From the NCBI GenBank assembly GCA_036504445.1, contig DASXVE010000009.1, positions 1 to 64,000 on the forward strand: a DNA stretch of 64,000 bases, read 5' to 3'. The translations under genes were made by a program, and so were the position numbers. This DNA is from Candidatus Aquicultor sp. GTDB lineage: Bacteria > Actinomycetota > Aquicultoria > Aquicultorales > Aquicultoraceae. Under the pieces are notes generated by a model. It was not told where the DNA came from. It ran no database searches and saw only the letters and a program-made list of their open reading frames with translations. Shown here one piece after another: positions 43,492 to 52,536 of the stretch (position 1 is its first letter; each line of letters opens with the position of its first letter).

Positions 43492-44334
43492 ATGAATATA
43501 CTTAAGACGTTTTTGCTCCTGGGGTTGCTGTCGGCTTTGATGGTGACTTTAGGCAACATGTTCGGCGGCCAGACCGGAATGCTCATCATGTTGGTAATTT
43601 CATTAGGGATGAACTTCTTCAGCTACTGGTTTTCCGACAAAATGGTCATCAAAATGACCAGGGCAAAACCGTTAGATAGGAAGGATGCCCCCGAGGTTTA
43701 CCAAATGGTCGAAGAGATTTCAAAAAGTGCTAATATCCCGGTTCCCAAGCTCTACGTGACTGGCGATATGCAGCCGAATGCTTTTGCGACCGGCAGGAAT
43801 CCAAAACATGCTTCTGTGGTCGTAACGAGAGGCCTTTTGGATTTGCTGGATAGAAATGAACTCGCGGGCGTGCTTGCCCACGAGATTGCCCACATCAGGA
43901 ATCGGGACATTCTAATCGGTTCAATCGCTGCTATGATGGCCGGTGTCATCTCGTTTATTGCGCAAATGGCACAATGGGCGGCCATATTTGGCGGTTCCAG
44001 CGACGAGGATGAGGGCGGCGGTATTTTCGGAGTTCTGATAATGGCTACTGTTGCCCCGATCGCCGCTCTGCTCATTCAGATGGCGATATCCAGATCACGC
44101 GAATTTCATGCAGATGCAACTGGAGCGCGTTTTGTTAGAGATACCCAGGGCTTATCAAGTGCCCTTAAGAAATTGGAGTTTGCTTCACAGAGAATCCCGT
44201 TACAGTCTGCAAACCCCTCAACCGCGCACATGTATATTAGCAACCCGCTCAGAGGTGGAGGATTAATGTCGCTGTTTAGCACCCACCCGGCCACGCAGAT
44301 GCGTGTTGAGCGTTTACAGCAGATTAAGTTATAA
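43492..44334 (+). CDS. htpX: HtpX-family membrane zinc metalloprotease
   Basis: The 280-residue protein begins MNILKTFLLLGLLSALMVTL at the ATG with AAAGGGATGGG upstream. The active-site motif is LAHEIAHIRNRD with the third zinc ligand in REFHADATGARF (Glu). Two N-terminal and two middle membrane spans match HtpX, which degrades misfolded membrane proteins. The last part has the THPATQMRVERL end typical of the family. It is controlled by the manganese riboswitch in front, an unusual pairing. Confidence 0.93.
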   Translation: MNILKTFLLLGLLSALMVTLGNMFGGQTGMLIMLVISLGMNFFSYWFSDKMVIKMTRAKPLDRKDAPEVYQMVEEISKSANIPVPKLYVTGDMQPNAFATGRNPKHASVVVTRGLLDLLDRNELAGVLAHEIAHIRNRDILIGSIAAMMAGVISFIAQMAQWAAIFGGSSDEDEGGGIFGVLIMATVAPIAALLIQMAISRSREFHADATGARFVRDTQGLSSALKKLEFASQRIPLQSANPSTAHMYISNPLRGGGLMSLFSTHPATQMRVERLQQIKL

Positions 44335-44503
44335 CAACAAAGCGCTTATAGCATCTCTTTTATCTACTGTGAAATGCCGGTAATACAAAAATTTGGACAT
44401 ATTGGACATATAATCAGAGAGAAGCACGCGGACGACCGTATGGGCTAGTTTGCATATTAATAGCACTTGGGACAATATCACAAAATCATAGGGTACTTGG
44501 CAT

Positions 44504-47194
44504 ATGCGAAGATTAAGCATTACCCGGAAGCTTATTATCATCTATCTTGTTATAGCTATTCCCCTGATAGCTATAACAACAATCGTCTACATCAGCTGGT
44601 ATCAAGGCAGGGTTGAGCGAGTCCTACTGGAGCGCAACGAGATCGCAAGCCTTGCCGGCACAAGTTTTTTATTGCATATCCGTGAGCTCGGGCGCTCGAT
44701 GGAGTTTGTGAGCGAACCGATTATTACTAACCGGTTTCCACCACCGGAAGCAGCTGCTTCACTGTCCGTATTGCTTCCCGATTATCCAATAGATTACGCA
44801 TTAATCACAAATCAACAAGGGATAGTGACCGCTTCAACCGATACTCGCTTTATTGGGCAAAATCTTTCCAAGAACCCGGCATTTGCGACGATCATTAATA
44901 GTAGTAAGCTGACCGGTATCGCACCCAGTGAGAAGATTAACGACAGAGTCGGATTTTACGTTGCTCAAGCCATAAAACGTAATGGGCAGCTTCAAGGGAT
45001 AACCGCTTCGTTTGTCGATGTTTCGAAACTCGGTAGCGAACTACCTAAGATCCCGTCTGGAGGCATAAATATCGTAGATTCAAGCGATCGCCTCGTATAT
45101 CAAAGCCAGTTTCCCGATCTTGCGCTAACCAGACCGTATTGGGGTAAGTATGATTTTGTCCGGGCTGCGCTCTCCGGCAGAAGCGCATCTTCCACCACGT
45201 GGGTATTTCCAGTTACTCATCAAGTTAGATTTGTGGCTGAAGTCCCGATACCGGAGATAGGCTGGGCTGCGGGTTCCGGTATGGATAGAAGTGTTGCACT
45301 GGCACCGGTGAATCGAATCGCATTTATGTCGGCGTTCGCGGTTTTTATATTCTTAACAGTGGCTTTTGCGGTAAGCATCTATGTTGCGCGTGGCATCGTT
45401 AGCTCACTCGCTACTCTCGTTAGTAAAGCACGAGCAGTAGGAGAAGGACGTTTTGATGATCCGGTGATTCTGACAACCGGCGACGAGGTTGAAGCGGTGG
45501 CTCGCTCACTTGATACTGCGAGGCTCAACCTTAAGCACACGGTCGAAGAGCTGCGAAAAGCGCGCGATGAGTTAGAGATACGGGTTAGAGAGCGAACCGC
45601 CGAGCTCTCGGATATTACAACGAGAATGCAGTCACTTCTCGAATCAACGGATGAAGGCATTTATGGGATAGACACCAACGAGCGTTGCACGCTTTTTAAC
45701 AGATCGGCAACAAAGATGACCGGATATGAATCTGAAGAAATGCTAGGGAAATCTGTCCACGACCTAATTCACTATAAGCACAATAATGGTTCACCTTATC
45801 CTCTGAAGGAGTGCCCGATCTTTCTAACAACCATGGTGGGGCAAGGTAAACGGATCGATACGGAGGTCTTTTGGCGAAAGGACGGGACGGCATTCCCGGT
45901 CGAGTATTCATCGAATCCAATTATTGAAGAGGGGGTAATTAAAGGGGCTGTTGTCGCCTTCACCGATATAACGGAGCGCAAGAAAGCAGAAGAGCTTAGC
46001 AATGCGCTCGATGATATCAACGCCGCTATAAGCTCTATCCTGGATATTAACGAGATCATGAGAAGGGTTGTTGCGGAGGCCGCTCAAGCAATAGGCGCCG
46101 AATCAAGCATAATATTTTTACGTGCCGATGACCGCTGGGTTGCCCGGTATAGTTACAGATACCCTGAAGATATTGTTGATAGGGAATTTACCGACGAGGA
46201 ACTTACCTATCCATCGATTGTCGCCAAGACCGGAGAGATTCTTGTAGTTGAGGATACGCATAAGGATGCATCTACGGTTCCCGAGATTGTAAAACGTTAC
46301 GGCATTAAATCATGTATATGCGTCCCCCTCCAGGTTAAGCAGAATGTTATCGGCGTTTTAACTATCAGCTACTTCTCGACCCCGGTTCCCTTTACCCGGG
46401 CACAGATTGATTCTGCATCTAAACTTGCCGCAACAATCTCCCTTGCTTTAGAAAACGCCCGACTTTATGAGACCGAACGACACATCGCCGATACACTGCA
46501 AGAAGCTCTGCTCATCCTCCCGCAAGAGATTAAAGGCATTAGCTCTGGGTCCCTGTACCGATCGGCTTCTGAAGCCGCTAAGGTCGGCGGTGATTTCTAT
46601 GATCTCTTCGAGCTGGAGCACGAGAGGGTCGGTATAGTTGTAGGGGACGTCTCGGGCAAGGGGCTTGAAGCGTCCACTTTAACCTCAATCACAAAAAACA
46701 CGCTCAAGGCATACGCGTATGAGGAGGATTCTCCCTCTGCGGTTGTGGCAAAGACCAATGATGTGATCACGAAGGAATCCTCATCCGGTTCTTTTATAAC
46801 ATTATTTTTCGGGATATTAGAACTGGCGACGGGGAACCTTACCTACTGCAACGCAGGACATCCTGCGCCGATTATTAAGCGAGGTAAATCCGACCCTTTA
46901 TTGCTGATAGCCAATTCGCCGGTTATCGGCGCGTTTCTCGACTTAAGCTATACCGATGAGCATAGCATGCTTGAGAAAACAGATATCTTAATCCTCTATA
47001 CCGATGGCGTGATTGAGGCGAGATGCCCTGATGGCTTCTTGGGCGAGGCGCGGCTCGTAGCATTAGTAAAAGAGCCGGAGTCCGTATCTGCGAAAGATCT
47101 ACCCCGGTTCGTTTTTAATGCTGTTATGGACTGCACTGGTAACGCTTTGTCAGATGATATCGCCATTCTTGCCGTTTCAATCGCTTCCGAGTGA
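44504..47194 (+). CDS. Membrane sensor SpoIIE/RsbU-type phosphatase (Cache-HAMP-PAS-GAF-PP2C)
   Basis: The 896-residue protein has a first membrane span, an extracytoplasmic Cache-like domain (about 35-270), a second span, a HAMP domain (VARGIVSSLATLVSKARAVG), a short coiled coil, and a PAS domain (LLESTDEGIYGIDTNERCTL). A GAF domain (IFLRADDRWVARYSYRYPED then VPLQVKQNVIGVLTIS) and a C-terminal PP2C phosphatase follow (VGGDFYDLFELEH, VGDVSGKGLEAS, YCNAGHPAP, YTDGVIEARCPDGFLGE, SDDIAILAV). It should dephosphorylate an anti-sigma antagonist such as the STAS protein at 25660. It resembles 54043-56034 closely over the PAS-GAF-PP2C part. Confidence 0.88.
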   Translation: MRRLSITRKLIIIYLVIAIPLIAITTIVYISWYQGRVERVLLERNEIASLAGTSFLLHIRELGRSMEFVSEPIITNRFPPPEAAASLSVLLPDYPIDYALITNQQGIVTASTDTRFIGQNLSKNPAFATIINSSKLTGIAPSEKINDRVGFYVAQAIKRNGQLQGITASFVDVSKLGSELPKIPSGGINIVDSSDRLVYQSQFPDLALTRPYWGKYDFVRAALSGRSASSTTWVFPVTHQVRFVAEVPIPEIGWAAGSGMDRSVALAPVNRIAFMSAFAVFIFLTVAFAVSIYVARGIVSSLATLVSKARAVGEGRFDDPVILTTGDEVEAVARSLDTARLNLKHTVEELRKARDELEIRVRERTAELSDITTRMQSLLESTDEGIYGIDTNERCTLFNRSATKMTGYESEEMLGKSVHDLIHYKHNNGSPYPLKECPIFLTTMVGQGKRIDTEVFWRKDGTAFPVEYSSNPIIEEGVIKGAVVAFTDITERKKAEELSNALDDINAAISSILDINEIMRRVVAEAAQAIGAESSIIFLRADDRWVARYSYRYPEDIVDREFTDEELTYPSIVAKTGEILVVEDTHKDASTVPEIVKRYGIKSCICVPLQVKQNVIGVLTISYFSTPVPFTRAQIDSASKLAATISLALENARLYETERHIADTLQEALLILPQEIKGISSGSLYRSASEAAKVGGDFYDLFELEHERVGIVVGDVSGKGLEASTLTSITKNTLKAYAYEEDSPSAVVAKTNDVITKESSSGSFITLFFGILELATGNLTYCNAGHPAPIIKRGKSDPLLLIANSPVIGAFLDLSYTDEHSMLEKTDILILYTDGVIEARCPDGFLGEARLVALVKEPESVSAKDLPRFVFNAVMDCTGNALSDDIAILAVSIASE

Positions 47195-47228
47195 CGGGTC
47201 TCGGAGAGCTCGTAGCGCTCTTCTTGTG

Positions 47229-49790
47229 CTATATAAGCTCGTGTCGCCGGTAGAACCACGATTTTACTACCTGGACAAGGCCGAGATAGGTTATTGTAAG
47301 AACAATAATCGCCGCAATCAGCAAAGGCGGCATCGGGGCGAAGCCCAGGATGGGCCCGATTGCCGTATAAGGCAGCAAAAATGCAATTATGACAATAGCT
47401 AGAACGGTTATCATTAATTGCCTACTAGGCCTACTGCTCAGAGGATTGGCGGCTGTTCGTATAACGAAAACTACGAGGGTTTGCGTTGCTAGCGATTCCA
47501 CAAACCAACCGGTGTGAAAAAGAGTCTCGTTCGCTCGAAAAACGAAGAGCAACGCACCGAAGGTTAAGAAGTCATAAATCGAGCTTATCGGGCCGATAAT
47601 AACCATAAACTGCCTGATAAAGTGAATTCGCCAGCGTTTTGGTCTGCGCAAAAGGGCTCGATCGACGTTGTCGCTAGGAATGCTTGTTTGCGAGGTATCG
47701 TAGAGTAAATTGTTGAGAAGTATTTGCGTGGGGAGCATGGGAAGGAACGGCAAGAAAAGGGACGCAGCCGCCATACTGAACATGTTCCCAAAATTAGAAC
47801 TTGTCCCCATTATGATGTACTTCATTATGTTAGCAAAACTTCGTCGTCCTTCCACTACCCCGTCATGCAGTACCGCTAAATCCTTTTCGAGAAGGACGAT
47901 ATTGGCCGCGTCTTTTGCAACATCAACCGCGTTAACGACGGATATACCGATATCAGCAGCGTGTATTGACGGAGCATCATTAATGCCGTCACCAAGAAAT
48001 CCCACAACCCAGCCGTGAGATTTAAGCGCAGTAATTACTCGATTCTTCTGCCCGGGGGACGCCCGCGCAAAGATAGCACCGTGCTCGGCATTGTACGCCA
48101 AGGCAGCATCATCCATCGCATCAACTTCGGTTCCGACGACTACTCGATCTGCGGGAAGGCCAACGTCGCGAGCTATCTTCTGGGTTACGTACTCATTATC
48201 ACCGGTCATAATGAGGACCGAGATGCCGTCTTGAGCCAAGGTTTCAAGGGTACGGTTAATGTCTTCTTTGGGCGGATCAAGAAAAGCGGCAAAGCCAACC
48301 AGCGTCTCGTCTTGCTCGTCCTGCTTGCTGTACGCATCCCGCTTTGGAACTGTTTTTTGAGCTACGCCGAGCACGCGATAACCATCCATGCTAAGCTTGC
48401 GATAGGTCTCTTCGGCTATACTTAGGCGAGTGGCGTTGAACGGCACTGTTTTGCCGCTGAGCTGTGCGGTGCTGCAAATCTCAAAAACGCTCTCGACCGC
48501 GCCTTTGGTTATCAGTAAGCGCTCGCTATTATGCTCAACGACGACCGAGAGCCTTCTGCGTTCGAAATCAAAGGGAATCTCGGCGACCTTAGCGTACTCG
48601 TTGATGTCGAGGTTTCCGTGCTTGAGGATTGCGCTGTCCAACGGGCTTTTCACGCCGGTCTCGAAGAAGCTGTTAAGATAGATTATGCGCAGGATACCGT
48701 CATCTTCCTCACCTTCTACGTTAACATGGTGTTCGAGAACCACTTCGCCCAGGGTTAATGTACCTGTTTTGTCGCTGCATAATATCTCCATGCTGCCGAA
48801 ATTCTCGATGGATGCCAGTTGTTTTACGATTACCTTCTTTGAGGCCATGCGTTTTGCACCTTGCGCCAGGGTAACAGAGAGAATGACGGGCAGAAGCTCG
48901 GGGGTAAGGCCTACGGCAAGCGCGATCGCGAAGAGGAGCGATTCGAGAATGGGACGCTTAAAAAGAACATTAACCGCAAAGACAAAAAGCACGAGTAATA
49001 TGATCACGCGTATAATGAGAAAGCTGAAGCCGGCTATGCCCCGGTCGAATTCCGTCTCCGGCTCGCGCTCGGCAAGTCGCTCGGCAATTCCGCCAAATTC
49101 GGTAGCGAGCCCGGTATGAACGACTACAGCGGTGGCGATTCCGCTTTGTGCCGCGGTTCCGAGAAATACGCTGTTAGAAGCATCGGTTATGCCATGCACG
49201 CCGGGGGGCAGATCGGCGGCAGTTTTCTCTACAGGCAACGATTCACCGGTCAACGCGGATTCCCGCACAAAAAGGTCATTTGCTTCCAGCAAGCGCGCAT
49301 CCGCCGGCACTAAACTACCGGCATAAAGCTTTATAATGTCTCCCGGCGCCAGGTCTTCGACCGGCAGTTCCCGCTCTTTTCCATCGCGAACAACGGTTGT
49401 TGTGAGCGCCACTTGTTGACGCAGGCTTTCTGTAGCGTGTTGCGCCTGAAATACCTGATAGAAGTTAAGCGTTACGCTTAGCACGACCATTGCAATGATG
49501 ATACTTGCGCTGATTCTTTCGCCGACCGCAAAAGATACAATGCTTGCAGCTATCAAGGCAATGACGAGGGGGTTAAGGAAGAACCGCAAGAATTCAAAAA
49601 CTGCCGAGAAGCGATGCTCTTTGGCAACCGAATTAGGGCCAACAATCTGCAACCTGTGCTGCACTTCAGTTGTTGACAGGCCTTGTGGCGTGGTGGCAAG
49701 CGGTGGCAATAGCTCACCTAACGGTATAATCCAGAAATCGTTTTGTATCTTATACCATGCGTCTGAACGCGGGGCGATGGCGGCAGCCAT
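47229..49790 (-). CDS. mgtA: Magnesium-translocating P-type ATPase
   Basis: The 853-residue ion pump has the N-terminal cation ATPase region, the phosphatase TGES loop (SALTGESLPVEK), the phosphorylation motif DKTGTLTLGE, the K-G-A motif (LLITKGAVESV) and the hinge GFLGDGINDAPSI. The membrane motif GLTPELLPV is that of the MgtA/MgtB group, distinct from Ca2+ pumps. The GTG and ATG starts differ by two codons; ATG 49790 is used. Mg2+ import is the expected role. A Gdt1-family exporter gene lies divergently 125 bases away, so divalent metal handling is clustered here. Confidence 0.9.
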   Translation of the reverse strand: MAAAIAPRSDAWYKIQNDFWIIPLGELLPPLATTPQGLSTTEVQHRLQIVGPNSVAKEHRFSAVFEFLRFFLNPLVIALIAASIVSFAVGERISASIIIAMVVLSVTLNFYQVFQAQHATESLRQQVALTTTVVRDGKERELPVEDLAPGDIIKLYAGSLVPADARLLEANDLFVRESALTGESLPVEKTAADLPPGVHGITDASNSVFLGTAAQSGIATAVVVHTGLATEFGGIAERLAEREPETEFDRGIAGFSFLIIRVIILLVLFVFAVNVLFKRPILESLLFAIALAVGLTPELLPVILSVTLAQGAKRMASKKVIVKQLASIENFGSMEILCSDKTGTLTLGEVVLEHHVNVEGEEDDGILRIIYLNSFFETGVKSPLDSAILKHGNLDINEYAKVAEIPFDFERRRLSVVVEHNSERLLITKGAVESVFEICSTAQLSGKTVPFNATRLSIAEETYRKLSMDGYRVLGVAQKTVPKRDAYSKQDEQDETLVGFAAFLDPPKEDINRTLETLAQDGISVLIMTGDNEYVTQKIARDVGLPADRVVVGTEVDAMDDAALAYNAEHGAIFARASPGQKNRVITALKSHGWVVGFLGDGINDAPSIHAADIGISVVNAVDVAKDAANIVLLEKDLAVLHDGVVEGRRSFANIMKYIIMGTSSNFGNMFSMAAASLFLPFLPMLPTQILLNNLLYDTSQTSIPSDNVDRALLRRPKRWRIHFIRQFMVIIGPISSIYDFLTFGALLFVFRANETLFHTGWFVESLATQTLVVFVIRTAANPLSSRPSRQLMITVLAIVIIAFLLPYTAIGPILGFAPMPPLLIAAIIVLTITYLGLVQVVKSWFYRRHELI

Positions 49791-49914
49791 GTACACGACC
49801 TTTTTCTATACATTATTAGCCCACTTTATACCCGTAATTATCAATTACTGCTCACGGGGTTTGAATATCGTGTATAATGCTTAGATGCTTGAATTATTAA
49901 AAAGGAATCTATAG

Positions 49915-50475
49915 ATGCTGGCATTCGTATCATCGCTGTTTTTTATCTTTATCGCCGAGATGGGTGACAAAACCCAGCTTGTAGCCCTCTCATTTGCAAC
50001 TAAGCACAAGGCTTTAAAAGTCATTACCGGCATTTTTATTGCGACGATTTTAGTACATTTGCTCTCCGTTGTTATCGGAGAACAGACCAGTGCCTTTATC
50101 CCGATGCAGTACTTAAAAGTGCTCATTGGTCTCTCGTTTATCGGCTTTGGTATCTGGACGCTGCGAGGCGATACCTATGAAGAAGGGGAAGAGAAGAAAC
50201 GCAGATTTGGGCCGGTTATGACCGTCGGCGTTGCATTCTTCCTGGCTGAGCTTGGCGATAAAACCCAGCTCGCAACGATATCCCTTGCGGCTCAGTATCA
50301 TTCATTTATACCGGTCTGGCTAGGCTCCACATTTGGGATGGTTATCGCCGATGGCTTGGCCATCATCGTTGGGGTACTGGCGGGCAAGAAGCTGCCGGAG
50401 AAGCTCATTCAATACATCTCAGCCGTCATCTTTATTGTCTTTGGCATAGTGACAACTTTTGAAGCAATTGTCTAA
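49915..50475 (+). CDS. Gdt1/TMEM165-family (UPF0016) cation exporter
   Basis: The 186-residue membrane protein has two copies of the family signature: AEMGDKTQLVALSFA and AELGDKTQLATISLA (E-x-G-D-K-T/S). Six spans are predicted. Bacterial members such as MneA export Mn2+. Its ATG has AAAGGAA. It is divergent from mgtA and about 5.5 kb downstream of htpX with its manganese riboswitch; no riboswitch is seen in front of this gene itself. Confidence 0.87.
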   Translation: MLAFVSSLFFIFIAEMGDKTQLVALSFATKHKALKVITGIFIATILVHLLSVVIGEQTSAFIPMQYLKVLIGLSFIGFGIWTLRGDTYEEGEEKKRRFGPVMTVGVAFFLAELGDKTQLATISLAAQYHSFIPVWLGSTFGMVIADGLAIIVGVLAGKKLPEKLIQYISAVIFIVFGIVTTFEAIV

Positions 50476-50619
50476 GAGCAGCACGTCAAATGGTAGCGGA
50501 ACCCAATTCTCTAGAGGTCTGCCGTATTAATGAAAAGCGCACGATTTCGGCGGGCTTTACTGAATATATACCCATGAGCTTCCGAGCGTATTCGACTTGC
50601 GCACGCACGGCTTACTCGT

Positions 50620-51540
50620 CTACAAGCTGTTAGTGAACGCAAAAGGAAGAAATGCAACCAGAACCAACATCGGGAAAAGACTCGCCTTGTTGAAGTAGGA
50701 AGAGGCCTGCATGGAAGATGGATTCAATGCTAATTTAATAGAAGGCGTTCCCATCGACCACACAGTAATGGCTAGCCCCACAAGTTTAGCGGTCAATGAA
50801 ATCGGCAAAACCACCGATGAGGCTACCGTTAGCCAAGCCCCGATAAGAATCATCGTAGCCGAGGTGCGATTGCCGAAAACGCTGGCAACCGTTTTAAGAC
50901 CGATGCGCCGGTCGGAGTCGACATCTGCCAGGTCGTTGGCTAGATTGCGCCCGGCCACCTCCCATAAGGCCAGGAACAAGAAAAAGTAGAGAGAGCCCCG
51001 GCTTAGCGGCGCTACGGCAGCCCAGCCCGCAAGCCCTCCCAGCCCAACCATTACTCCGGTAGCGAAGGTCTTAACCCACGAAACGGAGCGCATAGCGCAA
51101 TAAAGCGTTTCGAGAACTACGCACCCAAGGAAGATCCATGCGCACAGCGGATTGAGTAGATACGCAAAAAATGCGCTAACAAAACCGGTTCCCAAAACCC
51201 AGCTTAGCGCTGCCACAAACGAGAGTTCTCCGCGTGCCAGCGGATGCTTAAAGACGGCCACCCCGATATCATGTTTGTCCCGTTCTGCTTTGCCGGCTTT
51301 GATCGATTTACTGTCAACCTTGTAATCGAGTAGATCATTCATTGAAAAAACCGCGAGGTAGCCTGTAGTTGCGGCAATAAGCCCCAGGATAATAACGCGG
51401 AGGCTTGGCATAGCGCCCAGCGCGATTATCGCTCCGAGAAGAGGCTGAGACAGCGAGAGCAACGATTGATAGCTCCTGGCCAGGTCGAAAAAGAGCGAAA
51501 AGTAACCAAGCTTCCGGCTCGGTTCGGGCGCAGTTTTCAT
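50620..51540 (-). CDS. UbiA-family prenyltransferase
   Basis: The 306-residue integral membrane protein has the two Asp-rich motifs of the family: SMNDLLDYKVDSKS (N-D-x-x-D-x-x-x-D) and ANDLADVDSDRRIGLKTVAS (D-x-x-x-D). Eight to nine spans are predicted. Family members move a prenyl chain onto an aromatic or other acceptor (quinone, haem or lipid biosynthesis); the acceptor is unknown. The start ATG follows GGAGGAAAG. No quinone-pathway genes are adjacent. Confidence 0.88.
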   Translation of the reverse strand: MKTAPEPSRKLGYFSLFFDLARSYQSLLSLSQPLLGAIIALGAMPSLRVIILGLIAATTGYLAVFSMNDLLDYKVDSKSIKAGKAERDKHDIGVAVFKHPLARGELSFVAALSWVLGTGFVSAFFAYLLNPLCAWIFLGCVVLETLYCAMRSVSWVKTFATGVMVGLGGLAGWAAVAPLSRGSLYFFLFLALWEVAGRNLANDLADVDSDRRIGLKTVASVFGNRTSATMILIGAWLTVASSVVLPISLTAKLVGLAITVWSMGTPSIKLALNPSSMQASSYFNKASLFPMLVLVAFLPFAFTNSL

Positions 51541-51637
51541 CTTTCCTCCACGTTGCGATAAGCACGGTCTTGTACTTCTATACCCGTGGGATTCGAGTCT
51601 GTAACGACTACAGGCTTAAGCATCTAACGTCTACCCG

Positions 51638-52234
51638 GTGCGTTGCTTAACCTCAATGGTTACCGGGTTTGTTGCTAAGCCGCCTTATGTGGATAATGCC
51701 GTTGATAGTGATAAACCGTACACCTATCAGGTAACAGCGGTAACCGACAAAGGCGTTGAGAGTGCTAGATCGATTGAGGCTACGGCTACGCCTAAAGCTA
51801 AAGGTCCGCCTACAACAGTTATAGAACCGGGGAACACAACCACTATAAACCAGAACAATAGCACTAACATAATAAACAACACGACCAATAATACGGTGTT
51901 TGTTGATGTTTTGAACAACGCCTGGTATACCACATATATAACGGAGCTGGTTTCAATTAATGTTATTAGCGGCTATAACGATGGTACCTTTAAGCCTGAT
52001 GAAGATATTACGAGAGCCGAATTCGCCAAGATGATTTGCCTGGCTACGGGCTGGGATGCGAAAGCAACGAGAATGTCGTTTCGCGATGTAACCCAGGGCC
52101 ACCGGGCATGCACGTATATCGAATCGGCAAAAGCTCACGGCGTAATAACCGGTTATCCTGATAGAACATTTAAACCAAACAACTCAGCCACCCGGGCAGA
52201 AGTATCAAAAATTATTGCTTTAGCAATTAATTAA
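51638..52234 (+). pseudogene. Fragment of a fibronectin-III/SLH surface protein
   Basis: The frame contains the end of an FnIII domain (SDKPYTYQVTAVTDKGVESA), an Asn/Thr-rich linker (TTTINQNNSTNIINNTTNNT) and two SLH repeats (GYNDGTFKPDEDITRAEFAK, GYPDRTFKPNNSATRAEVSK). Secreted SLH proteins have a signal peptide and usually three SLH repeats; here the beginning is missing, and upstream codons give no start with a binding site. It is probably the surviving 3' part of a surface-protein gene. It may still be transcribed. Confidence 0.65.
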
Positions 52235-52284
52235 CAGAGTGTCTGAAGTCGATTAATAATATTGTGATAAAAACACACAGAACT

Positions 52285-52320
52285 TGCAGGAAGGGGCGTT
52301 AAGCCCCTTCCTCTTGCAAT
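52285..52320 (+). terminator. Terminator after the SLH fragment
   Basis: AGGAAGGGGC / GCCCCTTCCT with loop GTTAA is followed by a T-poor but stem-strong end (TCTTGCAAT). Confidence 0.7.
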
Positions 52321-52341
52321 AAAAAGGCTAGCTATAGGTCT

Positions 52342-52369
52342 GTGACCTCTGCCGTGTGAAGGCAGCGCT
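52342..52369 (-). repeat. 28-nt exact copy of the tRNA-Val anticodon region, inverted
   Basis: The minus-strand sequence here is identical to bases 36545-36572 of tRNA-Val(CAC), from the end of the D arm through the anticodon arm to the variable region. The match ends sharply on both sides. The copy cannot be a tRNA. It may be a recombination (att-like) site or the trace of an excised element. Confidence 0.85.
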
Positions 52370-52536
52370 ATCGCACATGGACACGCAAGGAGCGTTTCTT
52401 ATGACAATTCCCTGTTACAAGTTTTCTTTCGTAAGGCAGTGCAGAAAATTAAGCAAAGTGACGATACCTCAACACTATAGAGCGCTTATACCGGGAAATG
52501 GAGTTCCCGGGCACCTGTCTCAAGGAGGAGACCATT

